NCBI GenBank assembly: GCA_037126765.1
Contig: JBBCBC010000037.1
Location: 7,693,263-7,757,262, forward strand
Direction of reading: 5' to 3'
Length of the DNA: 64,000 bases
Source of the DNA: Stenogyne calaminthoides
Lineage: Eukaryota > Streptophyta > Magnoliopsida > Lamiales > Lamiaceae
Position 1 is the first letter of the stretch. Each line of letters opens with the position of its first letter. The position numbers and the translations under genes were made by a program. Shown in pieces: positions 48,558 through 59,588 of the stretch. The notes below the pieces were generated by a model. The model worked only from the letters and a program-made list of their open reading frames with translations, did not search any database and was not told where the DNA came from.

Positions 48558-48893
48558 TTACTTATTAAACTGGCGAAACAAGATTGTGGCTTGATTCATG
48601 AGATGAGGGCTCAATCTGAACATCAAAACACAAAATTCAAAGAGATCTACACATCCATCGCCGTCCAAATCCCCTTCATTCAACATACCCTGCAGCATCT
48701 CCTCATCCTGCAAACCAATTACTGAACAATTCATCTTCAAGCTTTCCATTGTGATCACTCTCTTTTCACAATCCATAAGCATTTCAAACCCTTTGCACAG
48801 CTCATTCATAAATCCCTCGCCTCCCAATTTCTCAACCATCGAGGGAAAATAATCCTCAAACACAATACAATTGTCGCCTTTTCTCTTGCCCAT
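48558..48893 (-). CDS. PBP1: Single EF-hand calcium-binding protein, PBP1/KIC type
   Basis: An intronless frame of 111 residues. The start MGKRKGDNCIVFEDYFPSM leads to EKLGGEGFMNELCKGFEMLMD and one canonical EF loop, DLDGDGCVDLFE, with acidic residues at 1, 3, 5, 9 and 12, followed by FCVLMFRLSPHLM. This is the plan of Arabidopsis PINOID-BINDING PROTEIN 1 and KIC, small calcium sensors that bind the kinase PINOID or the kinesin KCBP. It lies on the opposite strand inside the receptor kinase array. Intact and of normal length. Which of the two subtypes it is cannot be settled here. Confidence 0.92.
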   Translation of the reverse strand: MGKRKGDNCIVFEDYFPSMVEKLGGEGFMNELCKGFEMLMDCEKRVITMESLKMNCSVIGLQDEEMLQGMLNEGDLDGDGCVDLFEFCVLMFRLSPHLMNQATILFRQFNK

Positions 48894-50940
48894 TGTTAAG
48901 TGCTAATTTCTGGGTTCGATCTAATATCGAAAAATCTGATATTGTGGAATGGGATTATAATCAAAGGGAAAGGGCAAGGGCATCTTATATATGTGTTGTA
49001 AAGAGGAGAGGCATTAATTGTGTCAACTGTGAAGACGAAATTTCGTGTGGAAAGAGATGTGAAGGAGAACGAAGTTTACTGTTTAGACGGGATTCGGTTG
49101 GGCTGCCGCCCGCTTTTATATTATTATTTTATTTAATTTACATACGTCTTGAATTCAAAGTGCACCGAACACTCATAATATATTTTTTAAAAACGTGCGA
49201 TTTTTTATACTAAAAAGTACAATTTATTTACAATGAATCGCATAACTACTTAGAAAACTAATTGCACAATTCAGTATAAATAAATTGTATTTTTCAGTAT
49301 AAAAAGTCGCATGTTTTTAAAATACATTATGAGTGTACGATGTACCTAAGTGTACATGAGACTCATTCATTTAATTTAATTTAATTTAAGTTTTGAGGGA
49401 ATTAAGATGTATAAATAAATGTGAGAGTTGTTCCTCGAAGGTGCACGGAAACGTACTCACGAATCTGGTATAGCCTAGAGGCTATCGTGCCAACCATTTT
49501 CTTTATTATTCCAGAAATGTTAATTATTTAATTTTGTATAAGTTTCACCTTACTTCAAATGTAGTTTTCCAATAATAATTTATAAAGAGAGAATTAAAAA
49601 TCTTGTATCATTCACAAAGGCTGGTTTTTGCGCATGACTATTTTTCAAAGGAGATCAGTTTATAGAACTTCCAACTCTTCAACTTCAAGGATAAAGAACG
49701 TTTCGCCGATCCGTAACTTTTCCGCGTTACTTCCTAAACCTTTTTTTATTTGTTTTTTCACAGTTTTCTCGTGTTTTTGGATACTTTACCTCCCCACACT
49801 TCGTGTCACTTTATAATTTATATATGAATTATTGTCTTTAGAAAATTTGCCCATTTTTTGTGACACATAACCATCAAAATTAAAGTACTATTCTTGTAAC
49901 GGTACAATATAAGTGCATTTAACTATTGCCTTCTTAGCAAAATAACTAATAATTTTCAATTAAAAAAATAGTATTAGCCAATTAATATTTTTTAATAAAA
50001 TAATTACTACCAATTATAAATACACTGTACAAGTTTTTGTTAAAAATAAATTCCGTCCCAAAAAGAATAATAGAGAATTATAGATGATAAAACTCACAAT
50101 TGAAAAGATGAATGTTGTGCCAAATGAATGTTGAGTGAAGAAATAAGATTAGCCCATGCAAGGTGTGGCTATTTTGTTTTTTTGGGTTGGGCTAAGCATT
50201 ATCGTGTTGAAGCCCAATATAGCAAGACATTTTGTCAACATCAGCCCAATTCAATAATACTCCATAATTTTCAAAATTAAGACAATTTTATAAAAATCGA
50301 AGTTAGCCCTCTCGCTACGCCATATCTCAGGCCCCCGAATTCGTCCCCCGGGCCCAGACATGAATGAATACAAAACAACCAACCGACAACCAACAAGCAC
50401 GGATTCATCTGTTCCACACATTTAGGTATTCCACTCTTGTTCCAATCTTATATTTTAATTATTTAAAATTTTAAAAAAAAAAATTAATTTTTTTTTTAAT
50501 TTTTCTTTTTTTCAATTTTTTCTGTTACCCGATCCAAGTGGTTCATGGTTCACTCGGACCGAATAGTTCATAATTTAGGGTTTAAGATTTATGATTTAGG
50601 GTATAAATTTTATAATTTTAAATAATTAAAATATGAGACATGTGTCAAATTTTAAATATATGAAACATGAGTGGCACACACTATTTTGGCAGCGGAATCC
50701 AACCGCAACTAACAAGCAGAGATAATGACTTTTTCAAAGAAAAAATGTAAATATAAGTTGACAATGTCATCGGTGGACTTAGATTGGAACCACTCACGTC
50801 AATTCATGAGATCTTACACCCTTTTCTTTTCTCTTTTATTTCCCTCCACCTTCATATACTGCATATACCATCCCAGTCCCACACAACAAAATAAACAACA
50901 CCAGTCAGCCAACAATTCTCCCCACCAACACTTCACTACA
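48894..50940. other. Intergenic with one fold-back MITE and a dispersed repeat copy
   Basis: Holds the promoters of the EF-hand gene and of RLK3. A fold-back MITE lies at 49147-49372 and a GGTTCATGGTTCAC-type repeat at about 50526-50612. An open frame from 50725 runs into RLK3 but is probably 5' leader. Confidence 0.5.
49147..49372. mobile_element. Fold-back MITE of a GTGCAC-rich family
   Basis: The left arm has AAGTGCACCGAACACTCATA and TTAAAAACGTGCGA; the right arm has TCGCATGTTTTTAAAA and TATGAGTGTACGATG, inverted relative to each other. The inner part also mirrors (AATTTATTTACAATGAATCG against AATTCAGTATAAATAAATT). Same family as 14587-14801. Confidence 0.7.
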
Positions 50941-53880
50941 ATGATCATCACAAAAATCACCCAACTTTTTATTCACAAACTCACATTTTCAGTTATTTTC
51001 CTTTCTGTTATAACCTCCAGCTTAGAAACAGACAACATAACATCCAATATACTACTCAAAGATCCAGACACAATAGTCTCCTCAAACCACGTCTTCAAAT
51101 TAGGATTCTTCACCCCCGAAAACACCACCAACCGCTACTTAGCCATCTTCTACAACGTCTCCGAACAAACCCCCGTCTGGATAGCCAACAGAGACACTCC
51201 CCTCACAGATTCCTCCAACTCCGTAACCATATCCAAAGACGGCAACCTCGTACTCACAAATTCAAGAAACCAAACAGTCTGGTCCACCAACGCCACCGCT
51301 TCTCCCACCAACGCCACCACTCTCCAACTCCAGGACTCCGGAAACCTCATCCTCCGCGACAATTCAACCGGAGCCACAATATGGGAGTCATTTTCAATCC
51401 CTTCGGATGTCTTCCTGCCGAAAATGAGGATCAGCCACAACATAATAACGGGGAAAAAGGTGTTCCTGTCTTCGTGGAAGAACGCCACGGACCCTGCAGT
51501 TGGGAGCTTCACTGCAGGGGTGGAAGCACTGAGTATTCCGCAAACTTATATATGGAACAACGGCAGGACACACTGGAGGAGCGGGCCCTGGAACGGGCTG
51601 ATATTTATGGGGGTCTCGGATATGTACTCCCCTTACTCCGATGGACTCACGGGCGTCAAGAATGACAGTGTAGGCACATATTATTTCTTTATGAAGGGTG
51701 ATAAGAATCTGTTGTTCAAATTCGGGCTGAATTCTTCCGGAAGGCTGGTGGAGACGATGTGGGATGTTCAGAAGAGGAGCTGGAATCCGGTGTACATGGC
51801 TCCGAAAGAGATATGTGATGTTTACATGACTTGCGGGCCGTTTGGGAGCTGCAGTAATCGGGATTCGCCGATTTGTTCTTGTTTGAGGGGGTTTGAGCCT
51901 GTGGATGAGGAGGAATGGGGGAGGGGGAATTGGAGCGGCGGTTGTCTGAGGAAGAAGCAGCTTGGGTGTGATAATGGAGGGAGCGGTGATGGATTTTTGA
52001 AGCTGCAGTTTATGAAGGTTCCGGAATTTGCTGAGCCGTTCTTTTCTAGGAACGAAGATGAGTGTAGGAGGAGATGCTCGTCGAATTGTTCTTGCATAGC
52101 TTATGCTCATGATTCTAGTATTGGTTGTATGTTTTGGAGTGATACCTTGGTTGATGTTCAGAGGTTTGATGGTGTTGGTGTTGACTTGTACATTCGTCTT
52201 TCAGCTTCGGAATTAGGTACTTTTCATTGAAGGCTTTTGCATTTTATATTATGAGTTCTGTTTAACTGAATTCAAGTGATTTTTTTTTTCTTTTCCTTCC
52301 ACCAGATGGCCACAAAGACAAGAAGGTACTTATCGTAATTCCAGTGGTTGTGGCTTTTGTTTGCATATCCGTTATGATCTTCATTGCTTGGTGTTTGATT
52401 ACAAAGAAAAAAGGTGAGATTGGACTAATTGGTGGTAAGAAGTTTCTTTACGAATTACAAGACTTGAGATATTATTTTTTGAAGCAGGGCAAAGGATTAA
52501 ATCCGGTACAACAACTCCTCATGTACACAAAGATGGACAGGAGAAATCTTATATGGGAGAGTTGCCATTATTCACTTTCAAGATGCTTGAAAATGCAACT
52601 AATCAATTCCATGAAACCAATTTTCTTGGAAGGGGCGGGTTTGGTCCTGTTTACAAGGTACAATCTTTTATACTCCATTTTTGCATTTTTGGTTTCTAAT
52701 AATTGCAAGAGCTAACAGACACAGTTCATTCGTTAGGGAATTCTGTCAAATGAGAGAGAAATTGCTGTGAAGAGACTTTCAACAGCTTTTGGACAAGGAA
52801 TGCAAGAATTCATGAACGAAGTGATTCTGATTTCCAAACTTCAACATAGGAATCTTGTCAGCCTGCTCGGATGCTGCGTAGAAAATGAAGAGAAAATGCT
52901 CGTATATGAGTACATGCCAAACAAAAGCTTGGACTTCTGTCTCTTTGGTCAGTTCAATATCAAAAGTCAAATCTCATTCAAAGTTTTATATCATTTCCTA
53001 ACAAATTAATCTTTATTTTCTGTAGATTCTACTAGTCCATCACAAATGATTCTAGATTGGACAAGACGATTCAGTATTATTGAGGGCATTGGACGAGGCC
53101 TCTTATATCTTCATAGAGACTCCAGACTCAGGATAATTCACCGAGATCTCAAGCCTAGTAATGTACTGCTAGATGGGAACTGGAACCCAAAAATCTCCGA
53201 CTTTGGTATGGCAAGAATATTCGGCGGCAACCAAGATCATGGTGATACTGCACGAGTTGTAGGAACATAGTAAGTACAAATCTTTGAATCAGGACATGTT
53301 ACAATCAATTAGTATGTTACTCTAATATGATGATTATATCTTTACAGTGGATATATGGCACCAGAATACGCAATGGAAGGCAGATTCTCTGAAAAATCCG
53401 ACGTCTATAGTTTTGGTGTACTGATGTTAGAGATAATAAAAGGCGAAAAGAACGCACATTTTTACAACCATGAATGGTCCTTGAGCCTTTTAGGATATGT
53501 AAGTCCTTTCTCCTTATTCATCTTTAAAAGTTCTAAATTAACCCATAATTTCTTTTATATAATTTGATTTTGTTAAATATCAGGCGTGGAAATTGTGGAG
53601 TGAAGGCAATGGCTTGAATTTTGCTGAAGAAAGCATGACAAGTTCAAAATTCGAGACAGAGATTGTTAGATGCACTCAGATTGGGCTGTTGTGTGTACAA
53701 GAATATCCCAAAGATAGGCCCACCATTAAGACAGTTCTGTCGATGCTCTGCTGTGAAATCGAGGACCTGCCAGCACCGGCGCAGCCAGTCTACGACGAGA
53801 ATTGGGAAGGATTCACCACCAGATCGACGCTGCCTACAAGCAAAGTTGGGTACTCCGGCGATGAACTCGGTTCAGTGTGA
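50941..53880 (+). CDS. RLK3: full-length S-domain (G-type lectin) receptor kinase
   Basis: Seven exons join in phase into 818 residues: 50941-52216, 52306-52413, 52488-52657, 52737-52947, 53026-53269, 53348-53498 and 53584-53880. Order: signal peptide (LTFSVIFLSVITSS), B-lectin (LKDPDTIVSSNHVFKLGFF, WIANRDTPLTDSS, WESFSIPSDVFLP), S-locus region (HWRSGPWNGLIFMG), EGF-like (CDVYMTCGPFGSCSN, CSCLRGFEP), PAN (DECRRRCSSNCSCIAYAH), TM near 435-455, and kinase about 495-770 with LGRGGFGPVYK, EIAVKRL, HRDLKPSN, DFGMAR and APEYAMEGRFSEKSDVYS. All parts are intact. I chose the ATG at 50941 because it gives a signal peptide; the upstream in-frame ATG at 50725 would bury it. It is the reference copy for interpreting RLK1 and RLK6. 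Ligand unknown. Confidence 0.95.
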
Positions 53881-56094
53881 TGAGACCTGTTGCTGAGTTT
53901 TGTTTATGTGTAATATTGATGTAACTATTTGCTTCTGTTTATTAAAAATAGTAGAATCTCTTGAATATGTATGGAAGTGTTGATATCACATTTAGGGGTG
54001 CTTGGTGAGAGGGTATTAAGTTGAGGAATGGAAATGGAATCAAATTTTGGTGTTTGGTAGAGGAGAATGATTCCTCTATAGTATTTTGATTCCTTAATAC
54101 TAAGGAATCCATCGTTCCTTGGTATTTTGGGTGGAACACCTTTCATTCCATGCCCCAATTAAAAAATTCAAATATTATTATATTTATTTCCTTTAAAAAA
54201 ATATTAATTAATAATTTTTAGTTTAGATAACAAAAAACCATGTAATGTATTTCTTTAAAAAAAAAAGTAAAAAAATGAAAAATAAAATTGATTTCATTCC
54301 TAAATATTTTGACAAACCAAACAAAATCAATGACTATGATAGTTATTCTCAATATAAACCAAATAATACAACTATAATGAGCATATCATTTTCATTCCTC
54401 ATTATTATCATTACAGTTCCAATTTCCATTCCTCAAGGCGAACCAAGCACCCCTTAAGCTTGTGTTTTGTATTAATAAAATGTAAAATAAAGTTGGAAAT
54501 TTCAAGTTGAAAAATCTATCCATCAGTATGTCAAAAGTGACTGCATAACTGACTCAATTGGCTTTGCCAACAGTTGTTGTCTAGGGGAGAGATATTCAAG
54601 TGTTTGTTTTTTTATTTGTTTTCAAACTTCTAATGGCTGAAAAATATATGTTGTCAAAAATAAATATAAAAAAATGGTAAAAAAGGTCTCAATCCTGATG
54701 TTCTCCACCATCCCTTGACGAATTGATGAGACAAAACGCTGTTATATAAAATAATAAAAATTATCGAATACGATGACACTCCCGTTCATAGTACGTAATC
54801 AAAATTCTATTTTTGTACTTATAATTTATAGTTGACAAAGTCTATATAAAAAATTTTATATATGAATTTTTTTTAATTTAAAATTAAATTTTATAATTGG
54901 TGAATGTGAGACAAAATTGAATAATTAATGATTCACTCGAACCAAGTGGTTCATGGTTCATCCGGCCCGAATAGATCATAATTTAGAGTTTATTATTTAG
55001 CGTTTATGATGTAGATAGTTGATTTAGGGTAATTTTATAGATTTTTATATATGAAAATTTTTACACTAGACATACTATTTCTAGTTTATTTATTATTATA
55101 TACTAATCCACCTATCATTTTAGCTTGTAAATTAAATAAAATAACAAGCTCTGAATCTTACTCTTTAAAAATACATACATACATGCATTAATAATATAGT
55201 TGAGTTAAGCCCACCACAATCGTGGTATTATGCTATTACCTTTTTCGCAGGAAATACAAATAGAAGTTTCTCATTTGACCCTACCGGAGTCCAAGTCAAT
55301 GTCGTCCAAAATGGGCAAAATGCCAAAATGGCTTCTTATTTCAAAAAATCCGGGCTTAAATTGACAGTTCTTGAAATTGATCAATCATAGCAAATAGGTA
55401 AACTAAAATGTAGTTCTCTCTTGGAAGACAAAAAAGGGCAACAGACTTGCGTATTTCAAACACCTCTACCCTCCACATTAATGTTTTTTTCCAAAATATC
55501 CTATAATTTTTCAAAAAATTCAATAGCTCCAGAAACGTCTTAAAAGTTCTACCTCCACTAATACCAATACTATTGCACAATGCACATAGCCTCATTATTT
55601 TCGAAAAAATAGTTTTTTCTTTAAAAAAAAAAAAAAAAATTAATTTTTATAAAATATTTAAAATTTTAAAATATTCTATTTTTTCTAACACTTTAATAAA
55701 TGTATTCTATTTTTTTGATATGATATGAAAAAATTATAAAATATATATTTAAATTTTTTCGATGTATCTTATTTTGTTTTTTTTAATAAACATGAAAATC
55801 CCATCGGTTGAGCCGTCCGTATCGGTTGAACAGATTGGCCGTTATAAAAATTTATAAAAGCATTGATCTTATTTAAAATGCACATAGCCTCATTATTTTC
55901 GAAAGTATAGTATTGTTTTGAAAACTACATAAAATTCTATTTTCTTCTTTAATTCTATTGTTTTGATGCTTTCAAAAAATGCTTTTATTCGATGTCCAAT
56001 GAATATCGACCATGGCTCTATATCTTATTTAAAAAAAATCTCAAGTTTTAATTTTTTTCTTGTCTTTGGCCAAAATCGCGTTCGAATATCGACC
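53881..56094. other. Intergenic between RLK3 and RLK4
   Basis: AT-rich. Positions 53998-54457 have related ends: GGGGTGCTTGGTGAGAGG on the left and AAGGCGAACCAAGCACCCCT on the right, with further inverted matches inside, suggesting a MITE of about 460 bases. A copy of the GGTTCATGGTTCA repeat lies at about 54940-55032. No gene is seen. Confidence 0.5.
53995..54458. mobile_element. Probable MITE with AGGGGTGCTTGG ends
   Basis: The left end AGGGGTGCTTGGTGAGAGGG is mirrored by the right end CCAAGCACCCCT. Inner matches also mirror (GAGGAATGGAAATGGAA near 54022 against TTCCATTCCTCAAGG near 54425). GGGGTGTTTGG-type ends are common in plant hAT or PIF-derived MITEs. I did not define a clear target duplication, though TTA/TAA lies at both borders. 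Confidence 0.6.
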
Positions 56095-58444
56095 ATGGCT
56101 GTGGCTAAAAATCTCAACTTTCTTCTTCTGTCGTACGCTACCATCCTCTGTTCAATAAGGCCCAGATTTTGCAGAGCACAAAGCAACAACAATACATCAT
56201 CATCGAACAATCCGTGCGATATTTCTGGCACGTGTGGACCATTTGGGATCTGCAACCCACAAGGTTCCCCAACTTGCACTTGTTTGAAAGGGTTTTACCC
56301 TTTGAATTCCGGGAATTGGAGCAGTGGGTGTATTAGGAGGGCCACTTTGAATTGTGAAGCTAATGGGGGAAAACAAGATGGGTTTTTGAAGTATCGGATG
56401 ATGCAAATATCCGGATACTCTGAGCTCTGGTTTCCCCCCAAATTTCAGTGTCAAGATCGGTGCTTGAGCAATTGTTCGTGCCTTGCATATGGGTACGACG
56501 CCAATGTTGAATGTGTGTTCTGGAATGGAAACTTAATCGACATTCAGTATTTTTCAAGATGGTCGGGCTCGGATCTTTATATTCGTGTCTCGAGTTCTGA
56601 ATTAGGTGACTATTTGCAAGTTTTTTTTATGATTTTCTTGAATATCTTTGATTAAAGGCTACTATTTGTTTGTCACAGTGTTTTGATTTCTTGATGATCC
56701 TTGTTTCTTGACTTGTGTTGCTTACTTTGATTATGCCTTTTAGTGTTTATGAAAGAAATAAGGATTGTGAGTAAAAGGAGTAAGTTTATTTCTGTTGCAG
56801 ATAGAAAGAAAAACTCTAAGAAGATCATTATCATTGTGCTTGTTGTTGGCTTTACTATCATATCCGTATCGGCATATTTCTCTTGGAAATGGATAGCTAA
56901 GCGGCGCAGAGGTAGTAATTGTTGTATAACCAATCACTTAATTTAGTAAGTATTTGTGGCCTCACTTAGTCTTTGTTTCCTGTTGCTTGAATCAGGCAAG
57001 AAAAGAACCATTGAACTTGGAAAAGCTGTGCCATTTGGTCCAGTTGATACCTCTCTTGAGTATGCATTAAGTCAAGTAAATCTTGAAGAGTTGCCATTGT
57101 TTGAATTTGAGATACTTGCAAATGCTACCAACAATTTCTCCGATACTAACAAGCTTGGAAGGGGTGGTTTTGGCACTGTGTACAAGGTAGCGTCTTATGC
57201 GTATTCATCTCATTTGATCTTTCTCTTATATAAAGTGCTAAAACTGCTCCAACTATAGGGAGAACTGGGGAATGGTAGAGAAGTTGCAGTTAAGAGGCTT
57301 TCACAGACGTCAACACAAGGGATGCCAGAATTTTTGAACGAAATGGGGCTAATTACAAAACTCCAACATAGGAACCTTGTTAGATTACTTGGGTGCTGTG
57401 TAGAGAATAAAGAGACCATGCTGATTTATGAATACATGCCTAATAAAAGCTTGGACTCTTTCCTTTTTGGTCAGTTCAAGGCTCACTTGCTCTTGATAAA
57501 TGCTTTTATTTTATAAGAGAACTTCTTTTTTTATATCACATAATTATCTTTGATGATAAGTATACATACTGTTTTTTGTCTGTGAATTGTATCTAGATCC
57601 ATCGCAAGAGATCCTAGATTGGAGAAAGCGTTTCAACATCATTGAAGGTATTTGTCGAGGTCTCCTTTATCTACATAGAGATTCTAGGTTGAAGATAATC
57701 CATAGAGACCTCAAGCCAAGCAATGTACTGTTGGATAATGATTGGAACCCAAAGATTTCCGACTTTGGCATGGCTAGAATATTCGGAACCCAGCAAGACC
57801 ATGTCAGCACTGTAAGAGTTGTAGGAACATAGTAAGTATGAATGTTGACTTTCTCTGAAATAGGTGACTCGGTTTATTGCAACCTAAAGAGGCTGCCTAA
57901 TTTGATGTTGTTGCAGCGGGTACATGGCTCCTGAGTATTCATTAAATGGAAGATTTTCAGAAAAATCAGACGTTTTTAGCTTTGGAGTTCTAGTGCTGGA
58001 GATTGTTACTGGGAGAAGAAACCGAAGTTTCTCTCATCAGGAGGACGGTTCTTTGAACCTATTGGGACATGTAAGTCGAAACTTCATTTGCTCGTTTTAC
58101 CCGACACATTTGGTGCTCCAAAACTGTCTTTTGACATGATTTTGAAATTTCAGATATGGAAATCGTGGAATGAGGACAATGTTGCTTCTACAATAGATCC
58201 AAGAATATCAGGGCCAAGCTACCGAGCAGAAGTTGTGAGGTGCATACATATTGCGTTATTGTGTGTCCAACGAATTGCTATTGACAGGCCGTCTGTTTCT
58301 GCTGTGCTGTCAATGCTAAGCAGTGAAATCGTAGAGCTTCCCGACCCAAAGCAATCAGCATTTACTGTATTGACAATTCGGATGCAGTCTAGTTCGTCTC
58401 ACCAGGAGTATGATATTAGTCTCTCCATGTTTGTTGGCCGCTGA
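56095..58444 (+). CDS. RLK4: lectin-less S-domain receptor-like kinase
   Basis: Seven exons in phase give 567 residues: 56095-56605, 56801-56911, 56996-57186, 57259-57469, 57597-57831, 57917-58070 and 58154-58444. Signal peptide (LNFLLLSYATILCS), EGF-like (NPCDISGTCGPFGICNP, CTCLKGF), PAN (QCQDRCLSNCSCLAYGYD), TM (KIIIIVLVVGFTIISVSAYF), kinase with LGRGGFGTVYK, EVAVKRL, HRDLKPSN, DFGMAR and YMAPEYSLNGRFSEKSDVFS. Like RLK2 and RLK5 it has no lectin or S-locus part; the ATG sits directly before the signal peptide. It is closest to RLK5 (shared VDTSLEYALSQVNLEELP and TQGMPEFLNEMGLI), so the two are a recent tandem duplication. An in-frame upstream ATG at 55963 exists but would hide the signal peptide. 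Confidence 0.93.
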
Positions 58445-59588
58445 TACATACTATATTTACACGTTACGTTAGATGATTTATTCACCAAATTGTAAATGTA
58501 CGTAATGAATAGAAATATGAAGTAATTAATCTTAGTATTTATCTACTTCTATAATCTTATGATGAGATTATAAATATATAATGTTGTGACATCAGTCTAA
58601 CAAACTTTGAATATGGACGATTCCTTTGGAATTACATATTTTCCATGGTAGGACTGCCTCGAGTCTGTATATGATGAATGATATGCATTTGGAAGCCGGT
58701 ACTCTGAATTCCTAAGTCGTCTTATTAACGAAAGAATTTGCTCGAAAGTTGAAAAAAATGGTGTGCACCATTAGTTAGTTTCAGTAAATAATAAAAATGG
58801 CTAATAGTTACCCTGTTTCGACTTTCGACTCGAAAAGAATGATCTATATCACGATAATATTAAATAATAATAAATCTAACACATATTAACAAAAAAATTG
58901 TGCTCCGAATGATAAAATAAAGAAATAATGTCAATTCACTTTTAATAAGAAGACTTAAATTGATTATATGCTCGAAAATATAATAATTCTATTTCCGATA
59001 TATTTGTGGTGCTTAAATTTTGATTAGATGGTAACTTAATTTATCACGTATTTTTTTTTATTAATATATAAAAAATATAAATTTGTACGATGTAAGATTT
59101 GTATATTGATAAATCTTTATATGAATTTCAGAATTTCGTATGTGATCTTCTGTAAAATGTATATGAAAAATATTTTTTTAAACAAATACCATTTGACTAA
59201 AAAATTGGGCTGGGCTTTATTGTCTTTGGTCGGTCCAGCACTATATGATAACCAACGACTTTTGGTCAACATCAATTCAATTGAGACGCGAGGGATTTTT
59301 ACAAAATTAGGTCAAAACCTATTCAATAAAATCAAAATTAGCCACTCATATTGGCTCTTCCCGACCGTTCGTCACCAGAGAACCATGCAATTGCAATGTG
59401 AAACAACCAGAGCAACTAACACGCAGACATAATTGACTTCTGAAAAATGGCAAAATATCTAGGTAAAAAGCAAAAGAAGATGAAATCTACAATGGCTCAT
59501 GCTTTCAATTCAAAATGCGTAATCATTTCTTCCATCGTCACTGTGAGTTCTAATTTAGGTCCAATCCAGTCAAAAATTTCGGGTATCG
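58445..59588. other. Intergenic between RLK4 and RLK5
   Basis: AT-rich 3' flank of RLK4 and promoter side of RLK5. No gene or defined repeat is supported. Confidence 0.5.

Noticed and set aside
49440..49500. Possible tRNA around TAGCCTAGAGGCTATCG
   Set aside because: Only a short palindrome; no acceptor stem, T-loop or anticodon arm could be drawn.
50725..50940. Upstream in-frame extension of RLK3
   Set aside because: It would place 72 non-conserved residues before the signal peptide; RLK1 and RLK6 start at the position matching 50941.
51394..52110. 238-codon open frame on the minus strand inside RLK3
   Set aside because: It lies antisense to a long conserved exon, shows no domain and arises from the codon use of the sense gene.
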